Of a DNA stretch of 64,000 nt, positions 21,282 to 29,594 are shown piece by piece (position 1 is the first letter of the stretch; the number at the start of each line of letters is the position of its first letter). Below the pieces are notes generated by a model. That model did not search any database. It was not told the origin of the DNA and worked only from the letters and a program-made list of their open reading frames with translations. A program made the translations under genes and the position numbers. Source of the stretch: Psychrobacter cibarius (GTDB lineage Bacteria; Pseudomonadota; Gammaproteobacteria; Pseudomonadales; Moraxellaceae); NCBI GenBank assembly GCA_030686115.1, contig CP131612.1, forward strand, positions 806,001-870,000, in the 5' to 3' direction.

Positions 21282-22760
21282 ATGAATGATATTACGATGA
21301 ATGATTTGATGGGATTGTTGCCTTATGCGCCAATCATTGCCGTTGTTATTACGGTATTGGTGGTCATGATTGCCATCGCAATTAAACGCTCACATATGGT
21401 GACTGGTACGATAACGGTCGTCGGCTTAAATATTGGTCTGTTTACCCTCATTGGGCAAATGACAGGTATGGTGAATAGCGGTACTCTCGTGCCAAATGCT
21501 GAGCAGTTATTCGTTATTGATAACTTTGCTCAGTTTAACATGGTGATTATTTTTATCTGTGCATTGGCTTGCTGTACGTTATCTTATGCGTATTTGGCCA
21601 ATCTCAAGGATAATAAAGAAGAGCTATATTTGCTCATGTTGCTATCGACGATTGGTGCTTTACTGATGGTCAGTGCTCAGCATTTAGCGTCATTCTTTAT
21701 GAGCTTAGAGATGCTGTCTATACCGCTATACGGCATGCTGTCATATACCTATATGCGCAACCGCTCGCTTGAGTCAGGACTGAAATACTTGGTGCTGTCA
21801 GCGACGGCATCGGCGACATTGCTCATGGGTATGGCATTTATCTACGCCGAAGTAGGCTCGCTCGCCTTTAAGCCAATCAGTATGGTATTAGGTGATGTTT
21901 TTGAGTCGCCACTACTGATACTTGGTGCGGCGATGATGATGTTTGGTATCGCCTTCAAACTCTCTGCTGCGCCGTTTCATATGTGGACACCAGATGTATA
22001 CGAAGGCGCTCCAGCACCAATCGCTACCTTTTTAGCATCGGTATCAAAAGTAGCTATGATGGGCTTGGCGGTTCGTTTCTTAATCGATACGTCTTTATTG
22101 GCATTGCCATCGGTGCAAATGCTGTTAATGGTCATGGCAACTTTATCTATTTTGATCGGTAACTTATTAGCAGTACGTCAAACCAGCCTCAAACGCCTAT
22201 TGGGTTATTCATCCATTGCCCATATGGGTTATGTGTTGATTGTCATCGTCAGTATCGGCGCGGCAGCGGATAGTATCTCTAGTATGTATATGGCTGTTTA
22301 TGCATTAACCTCTATCGGTGCCTTTGGTGTTGTGACCTTGATGTCGAGCCCTTATCGTTTATCTGGTGAGGCTGATGAGCTGACCCATTATCAAGGGCTG
22401 TTTTGGCGTCGTCCCGTATTGACTGCGGTTATGACTATTATGATGTTGTCATTGGCGGGTATTCCGTTGACGGCAGGCTTTATTACCAAGCTATTTGCGA
22501 TATTGGCAGCGGTACAAGGAACTAATTGGTTCTTGGCAGCGATGATTATCTTGGGTAGTGCGATCGGCTTATTCTATTACTTGCGCGTGATGCTCACCCT
22601 CTTTAAACGTCCGAAACAGTTCATTGAGTTTGACGTTTCTAGCCAATGGGCGATGCGTACTGGCGGGATCATGGTTATTGCGGTGACCGCGATGATTATC
22701 TTCTTTGGTATCTTGCCAAACAGCATGATTGAATGGGCAAGTCTGGCACGTATTTGGTAA
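21282..22760 (+). CDS. nuoN: NADH-quinone oxidoreductase subunit N
   Basis: Third antiporter-like subunit and last gene of the operon. It has about 14 helices. FFMSLEMLSIPLYGML near residue 143 carries the conserved glutamate, and KLSAAPFHMWTPDVYEGAPAPIATFLASVSK near 226-256 is the family signature, followed by LKRLLGYSSIAHMGY. The length of 492 matches the family. It begins three bases after the nuoM stop and is followed after 65 bases by a strong terminator. Confidence 0.98.
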   Translation: MNDITMNDLMGLLPYAPIIAVVITVLVVMIAIAIKRSHMVTGTITVVGLNIGLFTLIGQMTGMVNSGTLVPNAEQLFVIDNFAQFNMVIIFICALACCTLSYAYLANLKDNKEELYLLMLLSTIGALLMVSAQHLASFFMSLEMLSIPLYGMLSYTYMRNRSLESGLKYLVLSATASATLLMGMAFIYAEVGSLAFKPISMVLGDVFESPLLILGAAMMMFGIAFKLSAAPFHMWTPDVYEGAPAPIATFLASVSKVAMMGLAVRFLIDTSLLALPSVQMLLMVMATLSILIGNLLAVRQTSLKRLLGYSSIAHMGYVLIVIVSIGAAADSISSMYMAVYALTSIGAFGVVTLMSSPYRLSGEADELTHYQGLFWRRPVLTAVMTIMMLSLAGIPLTAGFITKLFAILAAVQGTNWFLAAMIILGSAIGLFYYLRVMLTLFKRPKQFIEFDVSSQWAMRTGGIMVIAVTAMIIFFGILPNSMIEWASLARIW

Positions 22761-22825
22761 ATAGCAAAAGGGTAAGTAGGGGTATGCTGATACCGCTGCT
22801 TATCTGTTATTACGGTCAGAAACCC

Positions 22826-22868
22826 AAGATGCGCCAGCTTTGTGATAAGCTTGGCGCATCTTTTATTT
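22826..22868 (+). terminator. Rho-independent terminator of the nuo operon
   Basis: The stem AAGATGCGCC-AGCTT pairs with AAGCTTGGCGCATCTT (one bulged base) around a short TGTGAT loop and is followed by TTATTTT. It stands between nuoN and fpr, ending the 16-kb transcription unit. Confidence 0.9.
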
Positions 22869-22927
22869 TGTGTCGTTTAAAGTCTTGATAAAAATAATGA
22901 TTACTAAAAAGTGAGTCGATAATTCTT

Positions 22928-23761
22928 ATGAGTGATAATATTCAGACAGTAACTGTGCTTAGTAAGACCACGTGGACGCCAAACCTATTTAGCTTCACTG
23001 TCAGCCGTCCTGATAGCTTTAAGTTTACTGCGGGTCAATTTGTGCGTTTGGGCGTCAATCCCAGTCAATTAAAATATTACCAGCAGCAACAAGGCGACAC
23101 CGTTAACGATGTACCTGATGCTGCATTGAATGAAGACATCTTTCGGGCTTATTCCATCGTCTCTTCACCTTTTGATGAAGTATTAGAATTTTTCTCTATT
23201 GTCATCCCCGATGGTGCATTTACGTCGCAGTTGCAGCACCTAGAAGTGGGCGATGAGCTGCTGCTTAATACCATGCCGTTTGGTTTTTTGACGTTAGCAC
23301 GTTATCAAAAGCCTTTACCAAAAGATTTATGGCTGCTCGCGACTGGAACGGGCTTGGCACCATTTTTATCAATGTTACAAGATTTGCAGACGTGGGAAGA
23401 TTACGAGCACATCATCTTGGCTTATAGTGCGCGCTCGATAGAAGAGCTTGCCTATATCGACAAGATTGAAAGTTTGCAAGAAGACTTTGGTTCTCTAGTT
23501 AATAATCCTGCAAAACTAATCTTTATTCCTATCGTTACCCGTGAACCTGTCGAAGGCGCCCTGACAGAGCGTCTGCCCAAGCTGCTGCTAGATGGTACGC
23601 TGCAAGAGCGAGCGGGCATCGCCTTGGATGTTGATAGCACGCACGTCATGTTATGTGGCAATCCAGACATGGTGGAAGATACCAAAGAGGCGCTCAAGAC
23701 TTTAGGTTTGGTGATGAATCGTCGCGGCGAGGGCAATATTGCGGTAGAAAATTACTGGTAG
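22928..23761 (+). CDS. fpr: Ferredoxin/flavodoxin--NADP+ reductase
   Basis: FAD enzyme that moves electrons between NADPH and ferredoxin or flavodoxin, linked in gammaproteobacteria to oxidative-stress defence and Fe-S metabolism. The FAD-binding barrel contains RAYSIVSSP near residue 72 (the RxYS motif). The NADP domain contains GTGLAPFLSML near 140 and CGNPDMVEDTK near 240. The C-terminus ends in VENYW, the aromatic tail usual in this subfamily. The 277 residues are a little longer than E. coli Fpr (248), with an insertion near residues 44-62. It is a single gene between two terminators. Confidence 0.95.
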   Translation: MSDNIQTVTVLSKTTWTPNLFSFTVSRPDSFKFTAGQFVRLGVNPSQLKYYQQQQGDTVNDVPDAALNEDIFRAYSIVSSPFDEVLEFFSIVIPDGAFTSQLQHLEVGDELLLNTMPFGFLTLARYQKPLPKDLWLLATGTGLAPFLSMLQDLQTWEDYEHIILAYSARSIEELAYIDKIESLQEDFGSLVNNPAKLIFIPIVTREPVEGALTERLPKLLLDGTLQERAGIALDVDSTHVMLCGNPDMVEDTKEALKTLGLVMNRRGEGNIAVENYW

Positions 23762-23812
23762 TTGCATGATTGATGACGGCACGCTTTAGAAGCCATTGAA
23801 AATTTTCTTGAT

Positions 23813-23867
23813 AAAAAAGCGCTGACGCTAAAAGACAACAATAGTCTCTAAGTGTCAGCGCTTTTTT
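23813..23867. terminator. Bidirectional terminator between convergent fpr and the 259-aa gene
   Basis: AAAAAAGCGCTGAC (23813-23826) pairs perfectly with GTCAGCGCTTTTTT (23854-23867). A-runs and T-runs on the two sides allow termination in both directions, as expected between converging genes. Confidence 0.9.
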
Positions 23868-23902
23868 GCTAAGTAAAAAACGTCATTTGTATACTGAGGG
23901 GT

Positions 23903-24682
23903 TTATACCTGACTCGGCTCGGTCGCATCATCTATTGGGTTAATAGGGCCTTGCATCAGCTCAGGCTCATCATCATCGCCGATAATATCTTCGTTACTGC
24001 TGGCAGCCAATAAATCACGATAATTGATTTGAGTTTTTAAAATCATTTGCTCTTCTTCAAGCTCGCCATAGTTGACTTGAACTTTATGCAAAGTGCTCAT
24101 GATTTTTTTGTTCTTTTTTAACCAACGATTGATATCAAGGTAGATAACCTCGTCTTTTGCACGGGCGATATTGATATAAGAGAGAATAAAGCCTAATGGG
24201 TCTTTTTTTAGAATAGTGTGATAAAACCAAATAAACAGTTTGATACCTTGGCGCTTAATAAACGACTCACAACGTAGATTTAGCACATCAGTATAAGTCT
24301 GTTGACCAAAGACAAATCGCTGGACGTTACGATCGAGCTGTACATGAATCAAACTAAAATTACTCGCCACCTCTGCATAAATTCCACCAGCATCGACCGT
24401 ACAGTATAAGCGGAACCAGTCATCATGCATTTCAACACGTAGCTCTAAGATGGCTTTTACATTATCAGTGACGAACTTCTGCAGCGCATCATTGACATAA
24501 ATCTGTGCCACTGGCAGCGACAACTCATCTTCGAATTTATCAGTCGTTCTATGATATATCTGTTTGATGGATTGGGTAAGGCGCTCCCAACCATCGCTAA
24601 ATGATTCGTCGAAACGATAGCCCATATTTTCAAAAAATTCATCAAAATTGTCTGAATTATCCCTGTTATCAAAATCACTCAA
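23903..24682 (-). CDS. Conserved-looking protein of unknown function (259 aa)
   Basis: I do not recognise a named family. The protein has an acidic, Asp/Asn-rich N-terminus (DNRDNSDNFDEFFENMG), a soluble mixed core with aromatic-rich segments (about residues 45-215), and an acidic C-terminal tail. There is no signal peptide. A moderately hydrophobic patch IKLFIWFYHTILKKDPLGFILSYI (about 147-170) is too charged at its end for a clear membrane helix but might associate with membranes. Base composition resembles its neighbours. Function is unknown; its position opposite fpr gives no clear hint. Confidence 0.75.
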   Translation of the reverse strand: MSDFDNRDNSDNFDEFFENMGYRFDESFSDGWERLTQSIKQIYHRTTDKFEDELSLPVAQIYVNDALQKFVTDNVKAILELRVEMHDDWFRLYCTVDAGGIYAEVASNFSLIHVQLDRNVQRFVFGQQTYTDVLNLRCESFIKRQGIKLFIWFYHTILKKDPLGFILSYINIARAKDEVIYLDINRWLKKNKKIMSTLHKVQVNYGELEEEQMILKTQINYRDLLAASSNEDIIGDDDEPELMQGPINPIDDATEPSQV

Positions 24683-25210
24683 ACTTATTATCCTTATAAT
24701 TATAGGGGAGGTAGCTGACTCAATGGCATAAAGAGCGACTGATTAAAAAATGACAGACAGACTGTTCTTTAATGAAAGCTGGCGAGTGATCATTACATGC
24801 GTTTTTGCTTAATCAGCAATAATCTGTCCAGTTTATTTACGCCTATTTAACCCGCCCTAATGACACAAAAATTATAAAACAGTATATAACAAATATGATG
24901 GCTTCAAAATGGACACATGGGTTTTGTCGCAAATCATTTAATTGGCAATGCTTATATGTTCAAAATACGGTCTAGCGATGACATACTCGCATTGGTGTTA
25001 TATCATTTTTGCTGGTTTAGCTTGTCAATAAATTGACCAAAGGAGACAAATAATGTGTGAGCGGGTTAAAATGAGTCGGCAACGGTTGTGCTAGCGACAG
25101 AATTCTATGTCATGTTATGATAGCGCCAGTATAAATCCTGCCCATTATCATAACGCTTATTACTTGCTGTCTTGTATTTATAAGCTCATATTCATAAGCT
25201 GAGACCCATT
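24683..25210. other. Intergenic region between the 259-aa gene and the TonB-type gene
   Basis: About 530 AT-rich bases between divergent genes. It holds a half-site of the dispersed repeat (CCCGCCCTAA at 24851-24860) and a 13-codon reading frame with a strong ribosome site at 25053-25094. I see no other gene or RNA. Confidence 0.6.
25053..25094 (+). CDS. Possible 13-codon leader peptide upstream of the TonB-type gene
   Basis: ATG at 25053 is preceded by AAAGGAG with 7 bases of spacing, an excellent ribosome site. The frame encodes MCERVKMSRQRLC and stops at TAG. It is basic with a cysteine at each end. The downstream gene starts 116 bases later with a GTG and a poor ribosome site. A leader-peptide role is inference; the signal may also be chance or the relic of a gene. 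Confidence 0.3.
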   Translation: MCERVKMSRQRLC

Positions 25211-26098
25211 GTGGCCTATATCAAAGATTCACAAAGCTATCATTTTTCCGCGCAAGCACCTAAGCGGGATGTTAGTTTACCGGTAGCCATCGTTATCGCT
25301 GTGGCCGTACACGCCATTATTATTTTTGGTATTGGCTTTTCGATGGGCAAAGATCCTGCGGCAATGATGCAAGATGTGGCAAAAGCGCTAACCGACAATA
25401 TGCAGCCAAATGAAGACGCTCACTTTATTGCTAATGCCTCCCAAAAAGGTGGCGGCACAGTGGAGGAGCAATTAAGACAAGAGAACGACCAAATCAGCCC
25501 ATTGTCTGCTGAGCAAATAAGTGAGACGCAAGATGTGATTAGCCTGCAGCGTCAAGTCCGCCAGCAGCATTACCAAGAAAGCTATCTGCGTACCACCTTA
25601 AGCTGGCGTCAAGCGAGCGTGGAGTCTGATAATGATAGCAAGCAAGCACAAGATGATATGATGGCGCAAGAAGAGCGTCTGCGTAAACAAATTGCTACTT
25701 TAGAGACACAGCTGTCTCAACGTCAGCAAGTCTATGCAACCAAATCAAAAGTCGTGACGGTCGATAGCAACTCGACGACGCGTGGTGCCGCGGCTGATTA
25801 TATTAATACTTTCCGTGAGCATGTCGAACGCATTGGGAATTTGCATTATCCCATGCAGGCACGGGCTCAAGGTATCACGGGCGAAGTGCGCCTTATGGTC
25901 ATCATTAGTAGTGATGGTAATATTAAAGCCATACGTCTGCTTGAAAGCTCCAACTCCACATTATTAGATGAAGCAGCAAAACAATCAGTACGCCAAGCAG
26001 CGCCCTTTGGTAAGTTCACCAAAGACATGGAAGATATTGTTGAGCTGCGTTTGATACGTACCTATCGTTACAGCGATAAAGTGGATGTTACTTATTAG
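25211..26098 (+). CDS. TonB family protein (energy transducer type)
   Basis: Expected to couple inner-membrane proton-motive force to an outer-membrane transporter or to act as a periplasmic structural protein. One N-terminal membrane helix (about residues 24-45) is followed by a periplasmic Gln/Glu-rich coiled-coil stretch (about 80-185, many QE/RQ pairs), then a C-terminal TonB-type domain (about 200-292) with YPMQARAQGITGEVRLMVIISSDGNI and LDEAAKQSVRQAAPFGKF. The helical linker replaces the usual proline-rich one. No exbB or exbD is adjacent. The start is a GTG with a weak ribosome site and is uncertain. The stop codon lies within a dispersed repeat end. Confidence 0.82.
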   Translation: MAYIKDSQSYHFSAQAPKRDVSLPVAIVIAVAVHAIIIFGIGFSMGKDPAAMMQDVAKALTDNMQPNEDAHFIANASQKGGGTVEEQLRQENDQISPLSAEQISETQDVISLQRQVRQQHYQESYLRTTLSWRQASVESDNDSKQAQDDMMAQEERLRKQIATLETQLSQRQQVYATKSKVVTVDSNSTTRGAAADYINTFREHVERIGNLHYPMQARAQGITGEVRLMVIISSDGNIKAIRLLESSNSTLLDEAAKQSVRQAAPFGKFTKDMEDIVELRLIRTYRYSDKVDVTY

Positions 26099-26110
26099 GG
26101 CGTGTTGAAT
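26095..26110 (+). repeat. Half copy of the TTAGGGCGTRTT dispersed repeat
   Basis: TTAGGGCGTGTTGAAT matches the ends of the elements at 29447-29508 and 34981-35045. No partner inverted end is visible nearby. The TAG inside it is the stop codon of the TonB-type gene. Confidence 0.5.
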
Positions 26111-26206
26111 ATATAGATGATGAGCGTTAGCTACGCTGCAAACAGATAAGATACCAATATTTATAACAAACGAATACCACACACCGCTATAAAATAAAGA
26201 GTCAGT

Positions 26207-27082
26207 ATGGAATTTTTAGGTTTTACAATAGATGTTGCCAACTTAACCAGTAACGCATTAAGCTTGGTCATTAAAGTTGCGCTAGCGATATTAATATTCG
26301 TCGTAGGTCGCTGGCTTGCCAAAAAGGCAGTCACCGTTGCTCACAAAATGATGTTGCGTAGTCGCTTAGATGACACCGTTGCGAACTTTTTAGGTCGTCT
26401 AATCTACGGAGTGTTACTGGTCGTGGTTGCATTAGCTGCCTTGAGTAAGGTTGGCGTACAGACTACCTCAGTCGTCGCTATATTGGGCGGTGCTGCAGTA
26501 GCCATTGGTCTGTCACTAAAAGATCAGTTGTCTAACTTTGCCGCTGGCATCATGATTGTGACGTTTCGCCCCTTTGTGCGCGGCGATTATGTGCAAATCA
26601 GCAGCTACACAGGAACCGTAACAGAAATCACTTTGGTCAATACCCACCTGACGACGATAAACAATCACGATATCATTATCCCAAATAGTGATATTACGAC
26701 TTCAGCTGTGACGAACTATACGGCGCTACCCAACCGCCGTGTCGATATCACGGTCGGTATTGGCTATGATGCCGATATCAAAACTGCCAAAAACGTGATG
26801 CTGAATTTGGCAAAAAATAATCCGTTGGCCTTTACTGACCCTGAACCTATCGTACGCGTCACCAATTTGGGTGATAACTCAGTAGACTTGACGCTAAATA
26901 TTTGGACAACCAATGCTGACTGGTGGACAATGCAGTGTGATTTGCTTGAGCAATTCAAATACGCCTTAGATGATGAAAAAATCGACATTCCATTCCCGCA
27001 GCGTAATGTCCATGTTAAAGGATTGGATCAGATGATTAATCAGATGAGTCAAGCACAAAAGCTACCGATGACCAAAGACTAG
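26207..27082 (+). CDS. mscS: Small-conductance mechanosensitive channel, MscS family
   Basis: Inner-membrane channel that opens under membrane tension to release solutes on osmotic downshift. Three N-terminal helices (about residues 15-38, 60-82 and 88-112) end in the pore helix ILGGAAVAIGLSLKDQLSNFAAGIMI, with the small-residue packing and the conserved GLSLKD turn of TM3. The cytoplasmic beta domain starts with RPFVRGDYVQI, and the alpha/beta cage ends with the usual IPFPQRNVHV near residue 263. The 291 residues match E. coli MscS (286). It is preceded by an AAAGAG ribosome site and stands alone, converging on ybeY. Confidence 0.95.
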   Translation: MEFLGFTIDVANLTSNALSLVIKVALAILIFVVGRWLAKKAVTVAHKMMLRSRLDDTVANFLGRLIYGVLLVVVALAALSKVGVQTTSVVAILGGAAVAIGLSLKDQLSNFAAGIMIVTFRPFVRGDYVQISSYTGTVTEITLVNTHLTTINNHDIIIPNSDITTSAVTNYTALPNRRVDITVGIGYDADIKTAKNVMLNLAKNNPLAFTDPEPIVRVTNLGDNSVDLTLNIWTTNADWWTMQCDLLEQFKYALDDEKIDIPFPQRNVHVKGLDQMINQMSQAQKLPMTKD

Positions 27083-27099
27083 TCTCTAAAAAATATGAA

Positions 27100-27714
27100 T
27101 TAAGTATAAGGGTTTGGAAGGCTGAGACCTGCTAAAATCTCAATTTCAAACCGTTCCATCTCATCTTGCTCGGCTTGTCCAAGCTCATGATCAAAACCCA
27201 ATAAGTGCAGCACACCATGTATCAGTAAATGGCTAATGTGCTGTGCGGTTGTCTTTTCTTGCTCTGCGGCCTCACGTACTATGACGCCATGACAGATGAC
27301 CAGCTCACCGAGGGAAAGCGTTGGCATCAGCTCAATAATTGCGGCTGGCAGATCACTTGGATAAGATAAAATATTGGTCGCATAATCCTTACCGCGTGCT
27401 TCCAGATTTAATGCCTGACCCTCAATTTCATCGGTAATGTATATGTCTAATACTTTAGATTTCTCTTGCCATAGCTCAGGGTCGATATCTACAAAATAGG
27501 GTAGCGTTAGACCTTCTTTAATGCGCCCATCGATATAATCCAACGCTGCCATCATCACAGACTGTAAGTGCTTACGATCATAAAAAGTGTCTAGTATGTC
27601 ATCATCAATACTACTGGTGGCACTGATATCAAGTGCTGCCAAACTGGCATCATCGCCAGCACGCTCATTTGTATCATGGTTGTCAAAACTGTTGTTACCC
27701 TTCTCTTGGCTCAT
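27100..27714 (-). CDS. ybeY: Endoribonuclease YbeY
   Basis: Zinc-dependent RNase needed for 16S rRNA 3'-end maturation and ribosome quality control. The metal motif HGVLHLLGFDH has its histidines at about residues 166, 170 and 176. At 204 residues it is longer than E. coli YbeY (155) owing to an acidic N-terminal extension of about 45 residues rich in Asp/Asn/Ser. AAGGA stands 8 bases before the ATG. It lies downstream of phoH, as in most proteobacteria, but a hairpin terminator separates the two here. Confidence 0.95.
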   Translation of the reverse strand: MSQEKGNNSFDNHDTNERAGDDASLAALDISATSSIDDDILDTFYDRKHLQSVMMAALDYIDGRIKEGLTLPYFVDIDPELWQEKSKVLDIYITDEIEGQALNLEARGKDYATNILSYPSDLPAAIIELMPTLSLGELVICHGVIVREAAEQEKTTAQHISHLLIHGVLHLLGFDHELGQAEQDEMERFEIEILAGLSLPNPYT

Positions 27715-27798
27715 GCCATTATCCTTTTACTTTATTGTAAGATGGTGTGCTTTATCATCTGATAGAACTTATGACTAAAGCTAAAAAATGCTAGTCGT

Positions 27799-27828
27799 AA
27801 AAAACCGGATTACTGACAGTAATCCGGC
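27799..27828 (-). terminator. Terminator or attenuator between phoH and ybeY
   Basis: CCGGATTAC (27805-27813) pairs with GTAATCCGG at 27820-27828. Read on the minus strand the stem is followed by six Ts, a canonical intrinsic terminator. It sits downstream of phoH and upstream of ybeY, so ybeY needs readthrough or its own promoter. Confidence 0.85.
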
Positions 27829-27866
27829 TTTGCATTTTTATAACATTAAGTAGCAGGCTAGACCGT

Positions 27867-28973
27867 TTATAGCTTGGCTGCAGCATTAGCAATAACTTGT
27901 TTACGCTCTTGCTCTTTTCTGCGCTCAAACTTACGCTTTTCTTCTAACGCTACTTGTTCTTCATCATAAACATCGTAGGCTTCTACAATTTTCTGTACCA
28001 ATTGATGACGTACCACATCTTTTGAATCAAACTTGGTGATATGAATTTCTTCAATACCAATTAAGATTTCCATTGCTTGCGCTAAGCCTGACTTATGACC
28101 ACGTGGCAAATCGACCTGTGTAATATCACCTGTAATTACTGCTCGTGAACCGAAACCCAAACGGGTCAAAAACATTTTCATCTGTTCAGGCGTAGTGTTT
28201 TGCGCTTCATCTAAGATGACAAACGAGTTATTTAAAGTACGACCGCGCATATAGGCAAGGGGTGCGATTTCGATGACTTGTTTTTCAATCAGCTTGCCCA
28301 CTTTTTCAACGCCGATCATCTCATATAGCGCATCATATAATGGACGCAAGTAGGGATCGATTTTTTGCGTCAAGTCACCTGGCAGAAAGCCCAGTTTTTC
28401 ACCAGCTTCTACCGCCGGACGCACCAATAAAATCCGCTCAATCTCATTACGCTCAAGCATATCCACGGCGCAAGCCACGGCTAAATAGGTCTTACCCGTA
28501 CCAGCAGGACCAATACCGAATGAGACATCAGAGTTCAGTACGTTTTGGACGTAGGTCTGCTGATTGCCACCGCGAGGAATGATACGACCTTTACGCGTGC
28601 GTAAGCTAACTGGCGTAAACTCGTGAGCTGATTCTAAGTCCGCCTCAGCGTCTGCATTATCCTTGGCTTCTTGCTCATCCGCTTCCATATCTTCATCACG
28701 AGAAATGCTCGATTGGATAATAAGATGTAGCTCCGCTGCACTAATGTCCTTGGTATTCTGTGCCTCATCTACCAGTTTATAAATAATACGTTCACCGCGC
28801 TCGACATTCGATATGTCGCCACTCAAACAGAAGTCACCTTGACGCTGCATGATTTTGATATCGAGGCGTTGTTGGATATATTTCATGTGGTTGTTGTATT
28901 CACCAAGCACGGTTTTGAGCTGTGCGGGTGTCAATGATTCAAACTTTATACGGCGGCTCATGGAATCAGTCAA
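27867..28973 (-). CDS. phoH: PhoH-like ATPase YbeZ
   Basis: P-loop ATPase of the PhoH family, thought to act with YbeY in RNA metabolism. An N-terminal KH-like or PhoH-specific region (about residues 1-130, with an acidic Asp/Glu/Ala stretch near 97-115) precedes the ATPase domain. Walker A GPAGTGKT is near residue 157 and Walker B with DEAQN near 254. A basic Lys/Arg/Glu tail ends the protein. The best start is a TTG at 28973 with AAGGA 7 bases upstream; the ATG four codons later lies too far from that site. The length (368) is normal for YbeZ. Confidence 0.94.
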   Translation of the reverse strand: MTDSMSRRIKFESLTPAQLKTVLGEYNNHMKYIQQRLDIKIMQRQGDFCLSGDISNVERGERIIYKLVDEAQNTKDISAAELHLIIQSSISRDEDMEADEQEAKDNADAEADLESAHEFTPVSLRTRKGRIIPRGGNQQTYVQNVLNSDVSFGIGPAGTGKTYLAVACAVDMLERNEIERILLVRPAVEAGEKLGFLPGDLTQKIDPYLRPLYDALYEMIGVEKVGKLIEKQVIEIAPLAYMRGRTLNNSFVILDEAQNTTPEQMKMFLTRLGFGSRAVITGDITQVDLPRGHKSGLAQAMEILIGIEEIHITKFDSKDVVRHQLVQKIVEAYDVYDEEQVALEEKRKFERRKEQERKQVIANAAAKL

Positions 28974-28980
28974 GCGATTA

Positions 28981-28985
28981 TCCTT
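28981..28985 (-). promoter_or_regulatory. Ribosome binding site deciding the TTG start of phoH
   Basis: AAGGA on the minus strand stands 7 bases before the TTG at 28973 and 19 bases before the first ATG at 28961. The spacing favours TTG initiation, which is usually weaker than ATG. Confidence 0.65.
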
Positions 28986-29446
28986 TTATTATGTACCCCA
29001 ACGCTATGATTTGGTTTTGATGGCATTGCGGGTTTAAGAGATAAAATGGTCGGTCGTTATGGTCTTGGCTTTACGTTATAGAGATAGAAATGACGGTAGA
29101 ATTATTATTCGTTTTAGGAGTGGTGATAAGTAACGGTCTTGCCTTTATTATGGTCGATAGATTTTAAATTTCAAGCCATACGTCGAACAGATGCCACTGT
29201 TTTTGTACGACGATTGCAACCGCTTTTCGACCTTGATATTTTTATGTCTACTTTTGAGCGGGTTACGGCATGTCAAATAACTTTTAGAGCGTGACGAAAT
29301 CAAGCGTTTCAGTTATACGTTTTGGCTACTGTTAAGGCGACAGAGTTGGAGGCGATTTGTGGTAATCTATGGGTGATGTCATAGTGCTTTATCGCTGAGT
29401 TTAAAATATGAATAAAATGATGAAGGCTGATGAAAGCTGACGAAGG

Positions 29447-29508
29447 TTAGGGCGTATTACGTATTCGACTAAGGCTATGCCAATGTGTAAATGTTCAATA
29501 TGCCCTAA
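29447..29508. repeat. Palindromic dispersed element (62 bp) upstream of ubiH
   Basis: The left end TTAGGGCGTATT and right end AATATGCCCTAA are inverted copies with one mismatch. The same ends occur at 34981-35045 and 50462-50527. It resembles a small REP or MITE-type element; no coding capacity. Confidence 0.65.
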
Positions 29509-29594
29509 AAAATTAAAATAATTCTAGCGATTATTCATCGCTTATAGTGCGTGCGCCCAACAGCGTAAAATAGACATGAAAATTAGGAATAATA

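Larger units (their letters stand above)
28974..29594. other. Divergent intergenic region phoH / ubiH
   Basis: About 620 bases between divergently transcribed genes without a supported gene. It holds three 10-base tandem repeats at 29418-29447 (TGATGAAGGC and two near copies) directly followed by a palindromic dispersed element at 29447-29508. Promoters for both genes must be here, but none stands out. AGGAAT precedes the ubiH start. Confidence 0.6.
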
